Shown: positions 35,704 to 47,800 of the stretch, one piece after another
How positions within the stretch are numbered: the first letter of the stretch is position 1
How the letters are laid out: every line of letters begins with the position of its first letter
Source: Phytoseiulus persimilis
Lineage: Eukaryota; Arthropoda; Arachnida; Mesostigmata; Phytoseiidae
Direction: 5' to 3'
Length of the DNA stretch: 64,000 nucleotides
Assembly: GCA_037576195.1 (NCBI GenBank)
Contig: CM075102.1
Location: forward strand, 45,008,745 to 45,072,744
Notes under the pieces: generated by a model
The model's input: only the letters and a program-made list of their open reading frames with translations
What the model was told of the DNA's origin: nothing
Databases searched by the model: none
Translations under genes and position numbers: made by a program

Positions 35704-38095
35704 GCACTTTGTATGTATGTGCAAGGAGGACTTCGTGTGCGCGAATCCGTGGGAAGCGGAGTGCGGGCACGGAGACGGGTGACGGAGTCCGTCAGTGCTT
35801 CCACTGAAAACTTTTTTCCAACGGAAACAGTGTCTTTGTGTCACGAATCCTGTCCAAACTCTAAAAACAGAAGATCAAGCAGAGGCGGGCGGGCAGACAG
35901 CGAGCCTTCCATGGAGAGCCGCATCTGCATAAAGCAACGGTGAGTCAGTTCCGTTGAGCTGCTGCTTTTTCGGCGAGGAACGACGTCGCCAACGACGACC
36001 GGGTTCGAACTCGGCATTTCGAACAAAGGGCGCGACTTCGGCAAACCTGGCCCCGGTCAACGGCCTCTTCCCTCGTCGTGGATCCGTTGACCGCGTCTCT
36101 CCGAGCCCCTCCTCTTGGGACTGATTGTTCATTCAAAACGCTTCTCGCTCAGCCACTTCGGAATGTTTATCTTAGAGCTCCCGTAGGATACCGTCCGCTA
36201 TGCGCAACAATGCTCGCCCGTTTATTTGTGCGTAACTCGGTTTGTGTTCCGGTGTGTAACGAGGGCGCTCTACCCACGGCTCAAAGACTACGTACGTCTT
36301 CGACGGAGCTGCCGAGCCGCCGGCTTGTCATCCGGCGGGCCGGTGAATGTGTCAGGCGTCCACCATCGCTTGTCCAGTTTACCACTCGGGGCCAAAAACG
36401 TTGCCACTTTAGTTGCAGCCGAAGTGGACGGACACCACCGCAGGCTGCTCCCCGTACCCTTGGCCTCCGCTTGCGCGGCAGCAGCCACTGCTGCCAAAAG
36501 CCTCTTATGTTCCTTCTCGTCCGCGCAAACACGTGTCCGGACAAGCAGATTCTGCTGGAAGTGGGATGAATGCAGGTCATCTTGTACAATTCCCTGTTGG
36601 AGCTCTCCGTAGCGAAAACATGTCCGATGAGAGCGCGTTTCCGCGCGTTGAGAATTCGTTGAGAGTGGTGACGAGAGCAGCAGCCATTCAAGTCGTTCAC
36701 GCAGGTTCGATGACCATAACGTAAACGTAAATACCTCTTCGGGAGCACCGCGTAATAGTGAGAACCCTCGGTGCTCACAGAAAGCATCCCGTAATGCTCA
36801 ACGTTTCTCTATGCGTTCTGCATGCGCATGCGCATGTACGAATCTGAGAATTGCTCGAGTTGGTCAACCGCCCACATTTGGAAAAGTTTCCTGATCTGGG
36901 ACGCGATGCGAGAACTGATAGTGCTGATGTTCTTCAGAAACTATTCTTAGGGTTTCAGAACTTCCGTCGGGCATCGTGGGTGGTTCTGCCTCCGAGCTCC
37001 AGGCTCCGAGCGGACGTAAGTTCTCCAACAAACGGTTTGACCCCGAGATGGAGGACGGATGAGGGAACCAGTGGCACGGGAGTGCGAAGCTCGTTGGTCG
37101 CGGACGGCCTCCGAGCCCCACGATTCGTGAATGTGACAAATCCGCTCGACGCCGTCTGTCCGGGAAGCGGGTCAGTGAGCGTGTGGTCGAAGCTGTTGTC
37201 GACATCACAGGAGCCAGCTCGATCGGTCCGATTTCCGGATTAATGGACAGACGGTCGTCTCCAACCGAGATATAGAAGTTCGCCCTTCCGACAGCCATTG
37301 AACCGTTCGGATGCTCCACCAATAACCGGCCATGATGAGTCCGATGACCGCAACGACTTCCCGGTGGCTTCTCTGCCCCTGTGGAGGAACCGTCGCAGGC
37401 CCAGGGCGGCAAACACATAAACAAAGCTTGGCATTGAGTCCGCTGATATCAGGGACAACTGCGACTCCCGCTCCACAGCGACCGCGGTGTGAGGTACGAG
37501 GCTTGCTGAGGATCTTGTCTCCGAGTTCAGTCGCACTCTTAGGGCGAAGCACCCGAACGGTTCAAAACCGTTGAAATCGATATCAGAGCGCCCGACTCCT
37601 GGCACGAGTTTTCGCTCTCACCGCTCGCTGTGAAGGTCGGCCATCTATTCCTAATGGATGCCATCATGGCTCAACGTCGACATCACAAAGCTAGCGACAT
37701 CGAAACGGGGCTCGAGGATGAGAGCATCGAGGAAGTTGCTGGAGAGCTCGCGGAATCGCTCCAATCTCTTCGTCTCGGGAGCTCCCGAGGACGATGGGAA
37801 AATCATGAAGATCACTTCAGGGAACTCTTTCTCCCACGACGGTGCTCAGCAGTGTTCTCCCTCTGTGGATTCCTGGGGCAGATCATGGGGAGATTTGACG
37901 TGGGTAGGGCGCAATTCGACACGTTTCTACCTCGCCGGCTCGAGAGAATAATTAGTGAAGGCGTATTCGCATAAACTAGAGCGTAAACATGCCCGCGTTC
38001 ACAGTTCGTCTACTGCGCGGGGCACCTTCAGTCTCTGCGGTAGGTTCCGCGTTTGGCCCTGTCTTGACGTCGACCGCGAGTGGCGGTCACGTTTT

Positions 38096-38725
38096 CTACG
38101 TGGAATTTCGTTCGTGCTCTGTTGGAGCCAACTGTGATGAGTTTGAACAGATTTCGGCTGCAGCGAGTGAAGAAATGAAGTTGTCATAGATTGACATGAG
38201 AGCCTGAGCGGCGGATTTGAGTGAATAATTCGCATGGCGCTGCTGAAGGCACCGGGCCTTCCGGGGAGAAGTCTGGTGGAGGGCCCCATCCACAGAAAGA
38301 TACGTGCCGAGACCGACAGACACTCGGAGCGAGTTATGGTCCAGTCACGCGACCTGTTGACAGACATCTATCAGAGGGACGCCAACGCAGCTCCAAACGC
38401 GTCACTAAACGGTTTCATCAACGCCCGAGCTGCTTCTCTCCAACCGAGCCCTCCCGCGATACCAGTTGGCGCGTTTCCCCTGCTTCAATTGAGTTGCAGA
38501 CCTGATTCTTCAGGAAGCGTCCGAGATGTTCCTGAACTCCGCAATGACCCGATGAACAGAAGAAACGATCCACGAAAGGTATCCAGTGAGTGTAGAAGTC
38601 GCTTACCTGTGGGACATGGTACGCCAAGCACACCAGCTTGCATTCAACGAGCGAAATGTAATCCACAAAACCGAAGACACACACAATGTCCTGGGGCTCC
38701 TTGTATCGGAACTTTCCCCTCTCTC
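38096..38725 (-). CDS. Speculative 3' exons of an unrecognised gene
   Basis: The segment 38607-38725 on the minus strand is exon-like. It has an acceptor (GGGAAACAG) before 38725 and a consensus donor CAG/GTAAGC at 38606-38601. It encodes 39 residues beginning ERGKFRYKEPQDIV, and about 69% of codons end in G or C by hand count. It ends in phase 0. A possible phase-0 continuation is 38242-38096, with acceptor GCCTTCAG and a stop TAG at 38096-38098. That second segment lacks the codon bias. No upstream exon or ATG was found and I recognise no family. Confidence 0.2.
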
Positions 38726-38731
38726 CTGTTT

Positions 38732-41647
38732 CCCAAACGATCACAGACACCAAATCAGCCGGACTCCGGTGGTTTATGGCCTCTCAAAAACGACGGAGCA
38801 AGCCGCGGTTTGAACTCTGCTTCCCGCGAGCTGCCTGTTGCACTCAGAGTCTGAACCAATAGAGCTCACGATTCGGAACAAGATGCGTTCTCTCCGAAAG
38901 AACTCAGGACTCTGACTCGGAGTTCAGCACGTTGTGGTCCTCCCCCGTTTGGAGAAAGGACAGCACCGAGGGTGAGGGTTTCAAGGAGGGAAGGACTCCT
39001 TGGCCCGGGGAACCGAAGAGGATGGCAGTGAGTGAGCGCTCGGAAGCTGGACGTGCGGCTAACTGGATTACGGTACGCCTCGCAGGTCCGTCCGACGTTT
39101 CGAGAGATGTGCGGAATTACTCATCGAACGAGAAACCGCGGAAGACGATCTTTCCTGAAATCATCTCAAGACCGACCGAGCCCATCGGCGGAGGCCAACT
39201 CCTTCGCCTTTTCGGCTCTTCCGTTCTCCGATGGCGACCCGATTAGCTGACAATGAAAATCAAAGCATCTGATGAAAATTTCGGATCACTTTTATCTGGA
39301 TAACTCTATCGCAGTCTTTGAGCATGCGGCGCGAACGCACTCGTGAAAATTCGTGAGACCCGAGCTGAACTCCGAGCTGAGAACCGAATTGGGCTTGATG
39401 AATCTCGATAGCTCCTCAGCTCTGGGACGGACGTGAGCTCAGTTTTGAATCCAGGGTCACGAACTCACGAGTCCTCCAGTGAATTTCCACGCATATTTTC
39501 CCAGAAAGAGGTCTTCCCGCGTTCGAGAGCGAAAACGGTCTTCGCGGCAGCATTCCTCTGAGTCGAGCAATGAAAACCGGAGTCAATTCGACTCTGTGCA
39601 TCTCGACACGCGAATATTGTTCACACGAATGTCAGTGATGCATAAAACCCATCAGCTCACAGGGAGAGGACAGCTTCCCCTGTCATCTTACCTCAGATTC
39701 CCGAACAGCGGAGATAACCTACACGAACCGTGGAAACTCACAGCCGGTGAACAAACTGGATTCGGGAAGGACCTTGGAAGTCACTCGAGAACGTCACAAG
39801 AGGGATCGAACGTCAATACAAACGTCTTCATAACCGGTCGGTTGAATGAGTTACGTCCTGATCTAAACAGCCGCCCGCCGTTCGAAAGCCACCCTCGCCC
39901 CGCGGGCCGGATGGGAGGCGTTTTCATCTGCTGGGGCCACCGGGCACGACGAAGGTTTTCAATCAGGCTGAAATACGAACCACAATTACACACGACTAGG
40001 CAAACGGCCCTCCAGCAGACGGAGCGGAATTCCTATTGACTCATCAGGTGAAATAACCGAGTAAGTAAGCGAGCAAGCGGACGAGCCGAACCACGGACAT
40101 GCGATCAGGCGTACGGTTATTTCGCCATTCCGCCGGTCAGGCAAGAAATCTTACCAGTGCGGTTCTGAGGATTCTCGGGGCGGGACGGACATGGGGTCCT
40201 GGGGGCCGGCTGGCTGGCTGACTGGCCGCTCAGTCGGCAGAACGAGCAAGCCGGCGAGCGGAGGAAAGCCGCTTTACTTCATTAACTTATGGAGAGGCCC
40301 GACGGGAAACCGCTCAGACCGTTGCTACTCAGCGTTGTTAAGTTGAAGCGATTTTTGTTCTCGGTTGTTTGACCGTTCCCCGCTCGCTGAGTACAGCGCA
40401 GGTAACCTAACGATTGACCAGAGGGGTTCCGGTCAGAAGGGTCGCGAAAAACGAGCTCCAAATCCTACCGTATTACCGGTCGTCCCACAATACACCGTCA
40501 GAGTGCATCAGCGGGTGGGGGGGGGGGGAAACGTTGGAGTCCGAGTTGACCGTTTCGCTCCTTTGCCGCTTCCGTGACTCGTTGGAAGGGACTTCGAAAA
40601 TATTGGCTCCTAATCCGAATACTCGCGTATTTAGTGAGGGGCGAGCTCGCGGTCCATTCTTGGGAGGGGAGAAGTCATGAATGACGACAATAGACCGACG
40701 CAGCCCTCTTCCTTTCTGTTCTGCTCTGGAACTCCGTTTCCGGAGTACAACATAGTGACATTCTGGTCAGCCCCTACGCACGTTGTCGCGAGGAGTCTGG
40801 TGAGCATCGAAATCGCGCAGGGCAAGAGCGCCCTAACGAACAATGCAGCTCCGCGTTATTCAGAACCCTGGTCCCGCCGCTCGGAATGGATTCAAACTTC
40901 CTTCCGCCGAGCTCATCTTGAGTCTACTTTGAGCCAGAATAGAGGCTCGGCGCGTGGGACAATTCGTGCACGCAGGGGTCAAGGCCGTTGTGACTGGCCT
41001 GCTCCAGCTGAAACAACATCAACAGTGGATTCAACGGGCTCTGAGGACGAGCTGGAGAACATAAAAAGTAGAAAGCGCCGTGCAAAAAAGAATACAACCT
41101 TTTTTACGTCGAGCAGTCAATGAAATCTTTTTATGAGTCACGAATAATAATATCGCTTTGAACGACTTCCACGCTATAAAACGGATGAGAGAACGTGAAA
41201 TTGTACGTTGCACGCAGAACACAGCCGAAGGTTAATTATCAGTGCCGGAGAGCGCAAGAGGGACTCAGAATTTCGTCGTCGTTTTGCACAACGGATCCTG
41301 ACGCATTACCAACGAGGGGCGTTGAGGAGAAGCGAGTGACATCCCGGTTCGATGACTGGAACACGCGTTTCGACGAAGGAAGGTTGTGTGATGTGCTTAC
41401 CACGAGGGCCCGGGAATCAGAACTGGATCATGGCATCTAGAATCGCAGGCTCTGTCAGGACACCGAGGGAAGCCAATGCCGCTGAATCGCGATGCCCGAG
41501 AATATTTGGTATCTCGACAGATTCCGTCAGACCGGGAGGCCCCCAAAAGCCACGAGGCTTGTCAAATGCTGCCCAAGTGTCACGCGTTTCGCAGGGGGCG
41601 TCGAGGGCACTTGAGGTTCACCCGCAAAAATCATCAAGTGAACAAAT
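38732..41647. other. No gene recognised
   Basis: Short frames only. A G12 run lies at 40517-40528 and GGCT/GGCTGACT repeats near 40.2 kb. Nothing else is identifiable. Confidence 0.5.
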
Positions 41648-41863
41648 CCCTAAAATCCCGTAGATAACGAACCTTTTATTTTCGATTTTTTCTCGAAAAA
41701 CCGCGTCAGATAGTATCGTTGTTTGCCGAATTCGCTATATGATGAGCTCGTTCCCTGACGAGTTCGTCATCTGATGATTTGATTGTCTGATAAGCTGGTT
41801 ATCTGATCCGTTTTCCTCACAGTGAATCGAAAATAAGGGTTCGTTATCTGCGGGATTTTGGGG
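41648..41863. mobile_element. MITE-like element with 38-39 bp terminal inverted repeats
   Basis: The left end at 41648-41686 (CCCTAAAATCCCGTAGATAA...) and the right end at 41826-41863 are reverse complements at about 35 of 39 positions with a single gap. The 216-bp element has no coding capacity. Its interior is itself rich in short inverted and direct motifs (CTGATAAGC, ATCTGAT, GAGTTCGTCATC). That is typical of a non-autonomous DNA transposon mobilised by a transposase from elsewhere. I see no obvious target-site duplication, so the superfamily is undetermined. A diverged relative lies at 28652-28830. Confidence 0.75.
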
Positions 41864-44800
41864 TAGTTCCGGTTCGGAGCCTCCTGAAGGCCGTTCCACT
41901 AAACGCCGGCTGATGAGATATCATCTGGGTATCGTTTGGGTGCCACCCTCAAAGGTTCCACCATTCGGTCATCCTGAGAAATCCACAGATATCTGGTATC
42001 GTACCGAATGCGTCTCTTGCTCCAAGAGTCGCAGAGGGCTCATGCGACCGTCGTCCGATAAGTTGATGCTCAAGTGCTCCTCAAACTTTTCCAAAAGAAC
42101 GGGTCTTCCAGACACTCCGGATGCTGCATGGGATCGTCTTCTTGAACTGGAATCGATTTCACTCACTACGATACTCTCGAACAGTTTTTACTGCCTCACG
42201 CATGTCCAATCCACTTGGAGCTCGTAGACGGAACCTGATTCCTCCCGAGAGAACGAACCGACGTGTTTCAGACAGCTTGAGACCGCCTCCGAAAAGAGCC
42301 TGCGGTTTATTAGCTCTCCCCCTTCCCCTGTCTGAACTGTGTCTAATTAATAACTGGATTTTTTCCGTTTCTCAGGTCCCGTGAATTATGAAATATTTGA
42401 ATGAGCTCCGCGAGGAGTCTGCACATCCGCCGTTTTTCGAGCGGGCAAAAAGTTATCGTGCACCTAACGTTTGGGAAGGAACGCTAATGTCTAGACGGGC
42501 TGAATGTTGTTCGCTTTCTGATTTATAAGGAATTTCAGCGGATTACCGCGAGCGAAAACCATGAAGCCGCGGGCGTCGAGATGAAGTTACTGCGTTCGCT
42601 TGCGCCGGCCTGCCAGACGGACTCGTTCTCTCAGCCATTATAGAGTACATAGCTCGCGAGCGCCGCAGCTTCCACACTTCGGGGCTGCTGCTTTGTTTCA
42701 AGAAAGTTTTCCATCCGTTCGAGATCCACAGCCAGTCCGTCATCCAGCAGGCTGTCAATGGGCAGATCTCGGACGAAGTGGCGAATAGAGTTGGTTTGAG
42801 GGAAGTGTGGAGCGATGCGAAGGAGATCGTTCGAAGACGGAAATCGCCGGGACGATCTAGGTGCGATTCCGGCCAGGAAACGGTTGCAGCTGATTCGTAT
42901 TCCGATCGGGATCTCTCCAGATTCGGTGGAGGTTTCCGGAAAGCTAGTTTCAGCCGAAAACAAACGACGCAGGGATGGCTCGCCTACATTTGCTCTAATA
43001 GCAAGGTAGCTGGAAAGCGAGGCTGGCCCCACGGCCGCTGTCCGAATCAGCCAGTCTTATTCCCTTCCCGTCTGATACGAAACAGATCAGTGAATAGACG
43101 AGCGACCGCCGCCGCATCCCCGGTCCACTGGATCCCGCTGATTCGCAACGACGACGGCGGGGCTTCTATCTCTTACCAAACTCCGTTTTGACGTCAGATG
43201 CTGCTGAAGCTGACGACGTCCAGCATGCCGCAACCTTGGGTAATCCGTGTGTCGAAAGACCTCCCCCGGTCGCGCCATTATTGAAGGCGTTGACTCGCCT
43301 TTGGTCGGGATTTCAATCCTCTACGCTCGAAACCGAAACTTGTGGTCTCGCATCGAAGCTATCTAGCGTCGAATGCAGGACTTAGAGAGTGTCTGGGATT
43401 TTCCATCATTCTCGATACACAGAGCTCCGGGGTTGAGTGAGAGAGTGATGCTCCGTGGATTAGGATTCATTCGTCGAGCGAAACCGGCTGGAAAACTCGA
43501 TTCGTATCGATCGTGAGAGCTCATCAGGGCTCTCGGACCCCCTTCGAGAGACCATCTTCACTGGGCCAGCTCGACCGCCCGTCAGCCAACGATAGATAGG
43601 AAGAGAAACTGAATCAAAGCTGGTGTAGCAGCTAACTGACCTTCTTGTTCGAAAGCACGGCCTGAACGTCGGGGAACGGGCGAGCGATCGCACCGGTGGA
43701 CTGACAGACATCTGTTTAAACAACGACTTCCATTACCCTAATCGGGGCACGAGTGCCACCGACAGCCGCAGAACGAAGGAACGGACCAGCCACCGCAGCA
43801 ACGAACTGCGCCAACCTGAATACGCTTCGATAGTGATTGCTGCGAGCGCTCATTAAAAAACGCTTAACCTAAGAGTTGGTAGTTTCGTGTCTCTGGATGG
43901 CCATGGCGAGGAGAGGAGCGAGTGGTGCTGGCGGACGGGTTGCTCCTCTTTCCGGGAGACCTCATGGCAGAGAGCCCGAGAGGCGGCCAACGATTAATCC
44001 AAAACGCAACTCTATAAAAACTGGAAAGCGACTTCAATCGTTTCCCTCGATGTTCGGCATTCGTACGACCGTCGGAGCTTCCATCAAAGATCGCTCCGAA
44101 CGGGACGTTTGTTCGACGACTGCGACTCTCTTTGAAAACGGGCAGGAGCACGGAAAAGGAAGAATTAAGGAGCCAGCGGAGGGAATCAAGACACAAAACG
44201 ACTCCTTCGCTGTGTGCTTCGACAACACGGACGCGTGAAGTTGCTGCTCGTCACGTTGACACAACATTCGTTGTTCGGCGGCGGAGATTGTTTTTCTGTG
44301 GCCGACTTGCTCCTCAATCTTCGAAAGCATTCGTGAAGCTCGGGACTCTCCTCACGTACCCTCCGTGGAACTTGGCCATGCAGATCAGCCGTTTTCAGCG
44401 AGTCTGAGGGACCGCTGTCCGAGAAGTCGACAGAGCTTTCCTGGCTCGTCCATTGCCTCCTCGGTGAAATGGCAAGCTTCCTCGAAGTCGTCTCCTACAA
44501 TAAGTAATGGGATCTGCACCGCGGCGGGCGGCGCTGGAAGTGAGGCTGGCCCACCTCCGACAAGGGGCAAAAAACTGATGGCTGTTTCATTGTTGACTCG
44601 GCCGTCTCCTCCGTTGAGCTAACCACAAGCGCCGTGAAGAGAAGGAAGGGGGTTCGGTCGGCCCCGTCCTCCCCGTACCGCTCGGAATCCTAGTCCTGGC
44701 ATGGATGCTGCTGTGCGTGCCGTGATGCGATGCTAGCCGCAGCAACAGGAATGGGGGGACATCAGACTCTCCGAGTGCTCGGTATGCGCTAGATATGCAT

Positions 44801-47800
44801 TGGCTTTGGTTTCTGTGAAATACAACGCGACTGCATTAAGTGCTCCGGCAACAGATGGTCCACCAATGAATCCGTTGGGTAAACACAGCTCGCTCGTAGG
44901 CCACTTTGTCCGCCTTGTTGGCCCGCTCGTTGCACCGAGGCTTGCTCCCCCGCGACGCGTGAATCATGTCGCTTCTAGCTAAACAGACGTCTTTTGAGAG
45001 CGTTATCGCGGAAGTTCGTGAACGGGATGATCATTGTCCAATACTGGCAGGTTTCGACGGGATCGGACGCGTGGTTGGCGTTCTGGTGTTGATGTTCATC
45101 GGTAGGTGGCCTGCTCGAGCGGTGGATATTTTCTGAAAGTTACTCTCTGTGTTCTTCGTTCCGTTCATTCCGAAACTCCGCTCTGACTGAGCTAGTTTGG
45201 TCCCTGTAACACTCCCCTGGAGTATCATCATTGTTCCCCGATGTTGTTTCAGCTATTCCAACTTCGTGTAGCCGGGAGTAGACACGAATTCCATGCAGCG
45301 AACTTTTCGCAATGGGTGCGCCTTCCAAGCATCACCAAATATTGCGCAGAGGTTGACGATGCCATGCTTGACACGTAGGAGACTTGTCTGAATTCGTCAT
45401 CGAAATCGAGTTGCTTAACCGTCAGCGCTCGAGCTCTCGATAGCTTCCGGGCGTCTGAAAAACATATTTTTGGCGGTCACCACACAATCTACCCTGAAGT
45501 AGGACGAATCAGTCTCAGGATTCGGGTTCAAAAAATCAAACCGCGCTCATGTGGAAGCGATTCTGTCCCCGAGATATCACGAGACAGTTGCAGTGTTATG
45601 CGCAATAGGTCAGAAAGAATCGAGAATCGTCCTGCAAGGTACATAGGGGATACGACCGAGAAATGAAGCGGGCTTGATACCCATCGCGGGGAGTGAAGTA
45701 ATCGAGGAACGGATTTCGGGAATAATCGCGGCTACCGCCTGTACTCGTCGGCGTCTCTGTCAAGAACTGCATGGTGGCGAGGGATAAAGACCCACTTAGA
45801 ATCCGTGTCCCATCCCTGAGCTCATAGTGGAAATAATTGAATGGCTCGACAGCCGAAACTCGAGCGATCTTTTCTCGGAGAAAAGGGTTAGACCGGACCA
45901 GGGCAGAGGGCACGAGATCTCTCAGAGTGCTCGCGGCTCATTGCAGAAAAGGAGGACCGAATCGATCACGGCTACTAGACTTCGGAAGTGAAAAGCTCTG
46001 AGTCAACATCCAGATCAGTGTTTACAGCGAATGTTACAAGTACCCTTGAGCTCATCCCAGATAGCTTTTCACTGAACGTGTTTTCCACGTGCGTCCCGAC
46101 TTGGAATTCCAACTCGATCATTCGGGGTGAGACCGAGATCTGTGTTATCGGGTCCGAACGTTGATAGAAGTCGACGTCGTCAGTATTCTACAGCCAGAAA
46201 AGAGTCCGAGGGGATGAAACATAGCTGACAAATCGAGTGAATCCAGAACACGCTCGTTGATCCACACGTGGGCGACTCCCAGCAATCACTCGTTCTCAGT
46301 GGATGGAAAGAAAAGAAGTTCCGGTCCCATGCCGGTCCACGCGAGCAATGTGAAACGTGCTGTGAGCTGCGGAACCGGATCGGGAAGCGGAATAGAGTCG
46401 ACTGCGAACGCGTTTATCGTATCTGGAAGCGCACACATGAATCGGGAAATTCGCCAACTTCTGGTTAATGACTGAATCCCTCAAGGGAATATCATCCCCA
46501 TCACCTACTCATGGTGGTTTATATTTTTCGGAAACCAAATCGAAGCTCTACAGTCACATCCAAGAATGCGTCTTCACGTGGCATTACATGAAATACAGAA
46601 ATCAATGGGGAGTGAGCTCCCGCAGCCGAAATTCACGGAGCCCAGGCACTCCATTGAGATGCGAAAGCCTGTTCAAGCTGAGTTGACAACCGACTCTGGT
46701 TGGGGTTCCGTCTCTGATTTTCAACGAGGCTCTGTGATTACTACTGTTCAATGTTGATCGACCAAACTCTAACCTGAACGAGTCCTGCTCTGCCTGCGCT
46801 GGCACTCGCCCTCGGGAACCCAGCCAAGCTCGACCTATTTTTTTCCGAGCGAATCCGCCCGAGCTCGGCGAAAGCTGGCGCTCCATGATTTGTTCAGCGT
46901 CCGTGTTTCCACGCTTTCGCTGGAATGCTGCTTCAGGGCTACATCCGCAAATTCATTAACAGCATATCCCGCGTCTGCGACTAGAAAACACTCTCGAAGG
47001 TCAGCTGCTGAGTCGGTTTGGGTTCTCTTCCATGCCTGTCTGCTACTTCCGAGGGCTCATAACAGCGCAGGAAACTCCTCAGACATTTCCAGATCACGCT
47101 CCCGCTGCCTGCGATCCCTCTCGAGCCCGTCCCCCGCATCGCCCCCCGAGGTAGAATCTGCGTCTCCGTCGGACATTTCTGGCGTGCCGAGGCATATGGA
47201 GATGCTCGGTGAGAACCGAAGCTAGTGTGCCATCCCTGTAGATAATGATGAACGAGAACGATGATTGGGGATGGATCACTTATTTGTTTTCGCGGAGCGT
47301 GCCAACTCGGTTGATCGGCCGCGTGCTCTGAAAGCTCACGGTGGCGGTTGCCGATATGTCGCCGGCTGTGTGCGAGAGGTTGCTCTGGAGTTCCCTCCCA
47401 CGTTCTTCCGTTCATCCCACGCGAGGGCTCGAAACTCCATGCTCACTGAACTGGTCCCGTTCCTCCCCCGCGGCAGAAGCCTGGCTCCATTGTTCTTCGA
47501 CGTTGCTTGAACTAGCAGAGCATCGTGTAGTCACAAGTTGAGAGCGGCGGAGTTGCCATTCAGTTTTGATGGACACGCGTCACCCCTGTCAGGTTACTGA
47601 ACACCTTCCTATCTACTCCCCGCCCCCTTTTTGTCTACAATAACGTCCGCCCCAGCGCTGGGTGAGCAGCTGAGCATCGGGGACCACTGTGGTTCCCGCT
47701 CATCTAGCTGGGGAGCGCAGGCTCTAACCAAACACTGGCTCGCTAATCTCGAGAGAAAACATTCAACGAATTCGGCTAGATTCAGCGCGGAATCGGGGAG

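Larger units (their letters stand above)
28831..38095. other. No gene recognised; noncoding
   Basis: The stretch holds a GCCC tetranucleotide repeat at 30886-30915 and a POU-octamer palindrome at 35686-35703. A 282-codon minus-strand frame lies at 33848-34696; it includes a leucine-rich segment but is overlapped by frames in the other two registers. No recognisable domains were seen. Confidence 0.5.

Noticed and set aside
36000..36020. GGGTTCGAACTCG as a tRNA T-arm
   Set aside because: The stem is incomplete, no A box lies upstream and no acceptor stem is found.
42631..43032. Minus-strand 134-codon frame
   Set aside because: The plus strand is open over the same segment, with no domain and no splice support.
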